Assembly: GCA_050246595.1 (NCBI GenBank)
Contig: JBFWVT010000125.1
Span: 1-8,746 of the forward strand
Source: DATARH01 sp050246595
GTDB lineage: Bacteria > Pseudomonadota > Alphaproteobacteria > ATCC43930 > CGMCC-115725
Length of the DNA stretch: 8,746 bases
Reading direction: 5' to 3'
Shown here: positions 5,846 to 8,746 of the stretch, one piece after another
How the letters are laid out: each line of letters begins with the position of its first letter
Numbering within the stretch: the first letter of the stretch is position 1
Translations under genes and position numbers: made by a program
The notes under the pieces: generated by a model
The model's database searches: none
Told to the model about the DNA's origin: nothing
Seen by the model: the letters and a program-made list of their open reading frames with translations, nothing else

Positions 5846-7039
5846 GTGCGGGCTTCGTCGAAACGCTGCCGTATCCCGGATCGATTTCAGGCATCCTTCC
5901 CGCGCCAGGAGCATCGCAGTTCCGGTCGTGCCGGCTTCGCTCCGCTTTGCACTCTTCTGTTCAACGCGACTGTCATGGCGCTGCTCGGGGTTGCTGTCGG
6001 CGCCTGCGCGCCGTCGCGTTCATACGAGCGCACGGCCGACGGATCGATCGTGTATCTCGACCAGCTCAGCGAGGCCGAGCGGATACGGGCACGCGACCGG
6101 ATCGCACAGACGCTGATCCGCGGCTATGACGTATACGAACTGCGGATCGGGGATGAAATCGAGGTTTTCTTTCATGTCGAGCGGCGGCCCACGGCGCGTC
6201 CGTATGTCGTCTCGGTCGCGGACAAATTGCGCATCGAGTTCCTGAACGAAACCGACAACAACAGAGTGGTGGAGGTGCGTCCGGACGGGCGCATCTCGGT
6301 CCCGCTGATCGGCCCGGTCATGGCGGCCGGGAAATCCGCCGACGGGCTGGCCCGCGATCTCGAACGCCGCTATGCCGGTCTGCTCGAAAAACCGCAGATC
6401 ACGATCAATGTCACCGAAAGCCATTCGCCGCTCGAAGATTTCCTGCTGGCTGTCGGCCCGATGGGCAAGACGCGCAGCGTCATCGTCAAGGTCTTGCCGG
6501 ACGGCACGATTCACGTGCCGGTGATCGGGTCGATACCGGCGCGCGGGCGCACATTGCGCGAGGTGCAGCGCGCCATCGACGCCGCCTTCGCCGCCAAGCG
6601 GCTGGACGTCGCGGCAAGTGTCGTGCCGCGCACGCTGCATGTCGGGACGACGCTGGTTTTCGGCGAGGTCGGGAAGCCGGGCAAGATCGAGTCCGACCGG
6701 CCGCTCACGGTGCTGATGACCGTGGCGCAAGCCGGCGGCGTACTGCCCACCGGTTCTCTGGAAAATGTGCGGGTCTTTTATCTCGGCAATGAGGGCGTGC
6801 CGCATGTGCGGCTGGTCAACCTCCGGGCGGTCCTGGACGATCTTCGGCTCGAACAGGATATGGTGGTGCCGCCGAACAGCGTCGTCTATGTCCCGCCGAC
6901 CGCTCTGGCGAAAACCGGCCGCCTGGTCGATGCGGTATTGCGCGACATACTGCGTTACCAGGGCTTCAACATCAGCGGCAACTTTCTGATGAACAGCCCC
7001 GGCGGCGGCGGCGCAATCATCACGAATACCGGCCCCTGA
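5846..7039 (+). CDS. Polysaccharide export (OPX/Wza-type) outer-membrane lipoprotein
   Basis: The product would form or gate the outer-membrane pore through which capsule or exopolysaccharide leaves the cell. Numbering from GTG 5846 (397 residues), a hydrophobic segment APLCTLLFNATVMALLGVAVGAC ends in a lipobox with Cys54, so it is a lipoprotein. The first Poly_export-like unit (about 94-195) has YELRIGDEIEVFF, VRPDGRISVPLIGPV and KPQITINV. A second, similar unit (about 210-262) has VKVLPDGTIHVPVIGSI. An SLBB-type segment (about 268-330) has VFGEVGKPGKI and LTVLMTVAQAGGV. The last ~40 residues contain an amphipathic stretch (RLVDAVLRDILRYQGF) where Wza has its membrane helix. The start is uncertain. 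ATG 5975 would leave only ten residues before the lipid Cys and no positive charge, so an upstream GTG is favoured although it lacks a ribosome site; the frame is open back to GTG 5654. No glycosyltransferase, Wzc or exosortase genes are adjacent. Family is firm; its polymer is unknown. Confidence 0.88.
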   Translation: MRASSKRCRIPDRFQASFPRQEHRSSGRAGFAPLCTLLFNATVMALLGVAVGACAPSRSYERTADGSIVYLDQLSEAERIRARDRIAQTLIRGYDVYELRIGDEIEVFFHVERRPTARPYVVSVADKLRIEFLNETDNNRVVEVRPDGRISVPLIGPVMAAGKSADGLARDLERRYAGLLEKPQITINVTESHSPLEDFLLAVGPMGKTRSVIVKVLPDGTIHVPVIGSIPARGRTLREVQRAIDAAFAAKRLDVAASVVPRTLHVGTTLVFGEVGKPGKIESDRPLTVLMTVAQAGGVLPTGSLENVRVFYLGNEGVPHVRLVNLRAVLDDLRLEQDMVVPPNSVVYVPPTALAKTGRLVDAVLRDILRYQGFNISGNFLMNSPGGGGAIITNTGP

Positions 7040-7115
7040 GCGGCAGTGACGATGTTCTGGCGACCGGCCGCCCGGGGTTGCGCCGCTTCGTCCGCAATGC
7101 CAGCCTGCGCCCGCG

Positions 7116-8480
7116 ATGAAAGAGATCCGCCTCAACGCCTTTGAGATGAACACCGTCGGGCACCAGTCGCCGGGGCTGTGGGCCCATCCACGCGACCGCT
7201 CGGCCCGCTATACCGATCTCGACTACTGGACCGGGCTGGCGCGCACCCTGGAGCGCGGCCGGTTCGACGGGATTTTTCTGGCCGACGTGCTCGGAATCTA
7301 CGACGTTTACGGCGGCGCGCCCGACGCGGCGCTACGCCATGCGGTGCAAGTGCCGGTCGGCGATCCGATGCTGCTGGTGCCGGCGATGGCGGCGGTGACC
7401 GAGCATCTCGGTTTCGGCATCACCTGCACGCTGTCCTACGAGCCGCCTTACACCCTGGCCCGTCGGCTGTCGACCTTGGATCACCTGACCGGAGGCCGCG
7501 CCGGCTGGAACATCGTCACCGGTTATCTCGACAGCGCGGCGACCGGCATGGGGCTGGCGGTCCAGCCGCGCCACGACCAGCGCTACGACCTCGCCGAGGA
7601 ATACATGCAGGTCATGTATAAGCTGTGGGAGGGAAGCTGGGAGAACGGCGCGGTGTTGCGCGACCGTGGGCGCCGCGTCTTTGCCGACCCGGCCAAAATC
7701 CATCGGGTGCGGCACGAGGGGCAATTCTACCGGCTCGACGCGATCCATCTGTGCGAGCCGTCGCCGCAGCGCACCCCGGTGCTGTACCAGGCCGGCGCGT
7801 CGAGCCGGGGACGCGATTTCGCCGCGCGCCATGCCGAGTGCGTGTTCATCAACGGCCCCTCTTCCAGGGTCGTCGCGCCGCAGGTCGCCGATCTGCGGCG
7901 CGACGCCGCCGCGCAAGGCCGCCGCCCCGGCGATCTGCTGATCTTTACGCTGTGCACGGTCATCACCGGGCGCAGCGAGAAAGAGGCGCGGGACAAGCAC
8001 GCGGAGTATCGCCGCTATGCCGATCCCGAGGCGGCGCTGGCGCTGTTCTCGGGTTGGACCGGGGTCGATTTCGCAAAGTTCCGGCCCGACGAGGAGCTGC
8101 GCTATATCGAGACCGAGGCGATGCGCTCGGCGCTGGCCTCGTTCACCAGGGACGACCCGGACCGGGTGTGGACGGTGCGCGAACTGGCCGAGCATGTCGC
8201 GATCGGCGGCCGCGGACCGCTGTTTGTCGGCGCGCCGGAGCGGATCGCCGATACGCTGATCGACTGGGTCCGGGCGACCGATGTGGACGGGTTCAACCTG
8301 GCCTATGCGGTGACCCCGGAGAGCTTTGAGGATTTTGTCGACCTCGTCGTCCCGGAACTGACGCGGCGCGGGGTCTACAAGCCCGACTACCGGGCGGGCA
8401 CCTATCGGGAAAAACTGTTCGGCGCCGGTCCGCATCTCGCGCCGCCGCATCCGGCGGTGCAATACCGGGCCGGCGGGTGA
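7116..8480 (+). CDS. FMN-dependent monooxygenase, NtaA/SnaA/DszA family, DmoA-like
   Basis: This is a 454-residue luciferase-like TIM-barrel oxygenase that would use reduced FMN, supplied by a separate reductase, and O2. Key family stretches are LNAFEMNTVGHQSPGLW (6-22), ARYTDLDYWTGLARTLERG (30-48), FDGIFLADVLGIYDVY (50-65), RLSTLDHLTGGRAGWNIVTG (117-136), EEYMQVMYKLWEGSW (161-175), HLCEPSPQRTPVLYQAGASS (211-230), and DGFNLAYAVTPESFEDF (391-407). From memory these resemble dimethyl-sulfide monooxygenase DmoA of Hyphomicrobium (its ADVVGVYDVYRG and CEPSPQRTPVIFQAGASG) more than nitrilotriacetate or dibenzothiophene enzymes. DmoA splits dimethyl sulfide to methanethiol and formaldehyde. The substrate here is not proven, because family members attack many sulfur and amine compounds. 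Length matches the family and no residues look lost. It starts 76 bases after the OPX stop with no clear ribosome site. No flavin reductase is in the window, but ribA lies on the same strand about 3.2 kb upstream. Confidence 0.88.
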   Translation: MKEIRLNAFEMNTVGHQSPGLWAHPRDRSARYTDLDYWTGLARTLERGRFDGIFLADVLGIYDVYGGAPDAALRHAVQVPVGDPMLLVPAMAAVTEHLGFGITCTLSYEPPYTLARRLSTLDHLTGGRAGWNIVTGYLDSAATGMGLAVQPRHDQRYDLAEEYMQVMYKLWEGSWENGAVLRDRGRRVFADPAKIHRVRHEGQFYRLDAIHLCEPSPQRTPVLYQAGASSRGRDFAARHAECVFINGPSSRVVAPQVADLRRDAAAQGRRPGDLLIFTLCTVITGRSEKEARDKHAEYRRYADPEAALALFSGWTGVDFAKFRPDEELRYIETEAMRSALASFTRDDPDRVWTVRELAEHVAIGGRGPLFVGAPERIADTLIDWVRATDVDGFNLAYAVTPESFEDFVDLVVPELTRRGVYKPDYRAGTYREKLFGAGPHLAPPHPAVQYRAGG

Positions 8481-8674
8481 GAGGGGCACGGCCCGATTGC
8501 GGCGAAATTCCGATATTATGTAGCAAGCGCCACCAATCGAGGATTTTAGCCAATTTCGACTTGTCGCACAATAGCGGCATGATGAAACTCCCTCTGCCTG
8601 ACGAACAGCCGATTGCGGTTAAGAATGCCTAACAAAACCGGGAACGAGGGTGCGAGCGGGCTGTTGTGGGCGGC
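8481..8674. other. Intergenic region before the right-hand IS5 transposase
   Basis: This is a 194-base, relatively AT-rich gap. It holds a 17-codon open frame from ATG 8580 (MMKLPLPDEQPIAVKNA) with no ribosome site, which I do not call as a gene. A CTAA at about 8629-8632 fits the YTAR target of some IS5 elements and could mark the insertion-sequence edge, but the other end is outside the window. Confidence 0.3.
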
Positions 8675-8746
8675 ATGGCCAAGCCTCTCCTGTCCGATGA
8701 GTTGTGGAACCTGATCGAACCGCTGCTGCCGCCGGAGCGGCCGAAG
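8675..8746 (+). CDS. IS5 family transposase, N-terminal fragment (continues past window)
   Basis: The last 72 bases encode MAKPLLSDELWNLIEPLLPP and then ERPK, the standard opening of an IS5-type transposase (LsdelWxxIePLLPpe), cut by the window edge. The sequence matches the start of the DUF4096 region, whereas the relic at 525-679 covers a later part of that region, so they do not overlap and cannot be compared directly. The bases upstream (GCGGGCTGTTGTGGGCGGC) probably contain the element's left end. Whether the element is complete cannot be seen here. Confidence 0.8.
   Translation, partial: MAKPLLSDELWNLIEPLLPPERPK

Noticed and set aside
6020..7153. 377-codon minus-strand frame opposite the OPX gene
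   Set aside because: It is a low-complexity shadow with no recognisable domain, and the plus strand encodes a clear OPX protein.
7332..8489. 385-codon minus-strand frame opposite the monooxygenase
   Set aside because: It is a shadow frame; the plus strand matches the luciferase-like monooxygenase family along its whole length.
8580..8633. 17-codon peptide MMKLPLPDEQPIAVKNA
   Set aside because: No ribosome site, no recognised family and next to an IS edge; too short to support.
1..8746. CRISPR array, toxin-antitoxin pair, retron or other defence system
   Set aside because: No spaced direct repeats, no reverse transcriptase, nuclease or toxin motifs were seen on either strand.

Overview
The window is GC-rich throughout, with a strong G/C preference at third codon positions in the real genes. 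It looks like chromosomal DNA of an alphaproteobacterium, possibly Rhodospirillales/Acetobacteraceae-like. The support is: a RibA whose N-terminal RibB-like domain has lost its acidic motif; IS630 and IS5 family transposases with alphaproteobacterial-type sequences; and a PEP-CTERM protein plus a polysaccharide export lipoprotein, the kind of pair seen in exosortase/EPS-producing Proteobacteria. The taxonomic call is an inference from sequence style, not a database match.

Layout. Positions 1-680 are mobile-element debris: the 3' part of an IS630 family transposase, whose end abuts a fragment of an IS5 family transposase (nested insertion). Positions 680-895 hold a short unassigned reading frame with one ankyrin-like stretch. 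On the minus strand, 859-1659 encodes a secreted PEP-CTERM protein with HAF-like repeats, in DNA that is visibly more AT-rich than its surroundings. Positions 1660-1862 are non-coding with strong hairpins. Positions 1863-2426 are a membrane-anchored coiled-coil gene of phage type, interrupted by an in-frame TAA. It lies just 3' of an intact tRNA-Val(GAC) gene (minus strand, CCA encoded), which suggests a prophage remnant at a tRNA site.

The housekeeping and metabolic part follows. A GTP cyclohydrolase II gene (ribA, plus) converges, across a hairpin, on a seven-bladed LVIVD-type beta-propeller gene (minus). A small unassigned gene lies directly upstream of the propeller gene in the same frame and probably in the same operon. 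About 300 bp of leader DNA separates this pair from a divergent plus-strand outer-membrane polysaccharide export (OPX, Wza-type) lipoprotein. Next comes an FMN-dependent luciferase-like monooxygenase that strongly resembles dimethyl-sulfide monooxygenase DmoA within the NtaA/SnaA/DszA family. The window ends inside a second IS5 family transposase.

How the genes may work together. RibA makes the first committed riboflavin/FMN intermediate, and the DmoA-like enzyme uses reduced FMN. The two are not co-transcribed, so any link is only inferred. The PEP-CTERM protein and the OPX lipoprotein would both belong to an exopolysaccharide/exosortase programme whose other genes are outside the window. 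I see no convincing novel defence or mobile system. The most useful points to follow up are the propeller's ring of histidines, the DmoA-like enzyme, and the phage relic at tRNA-Val.
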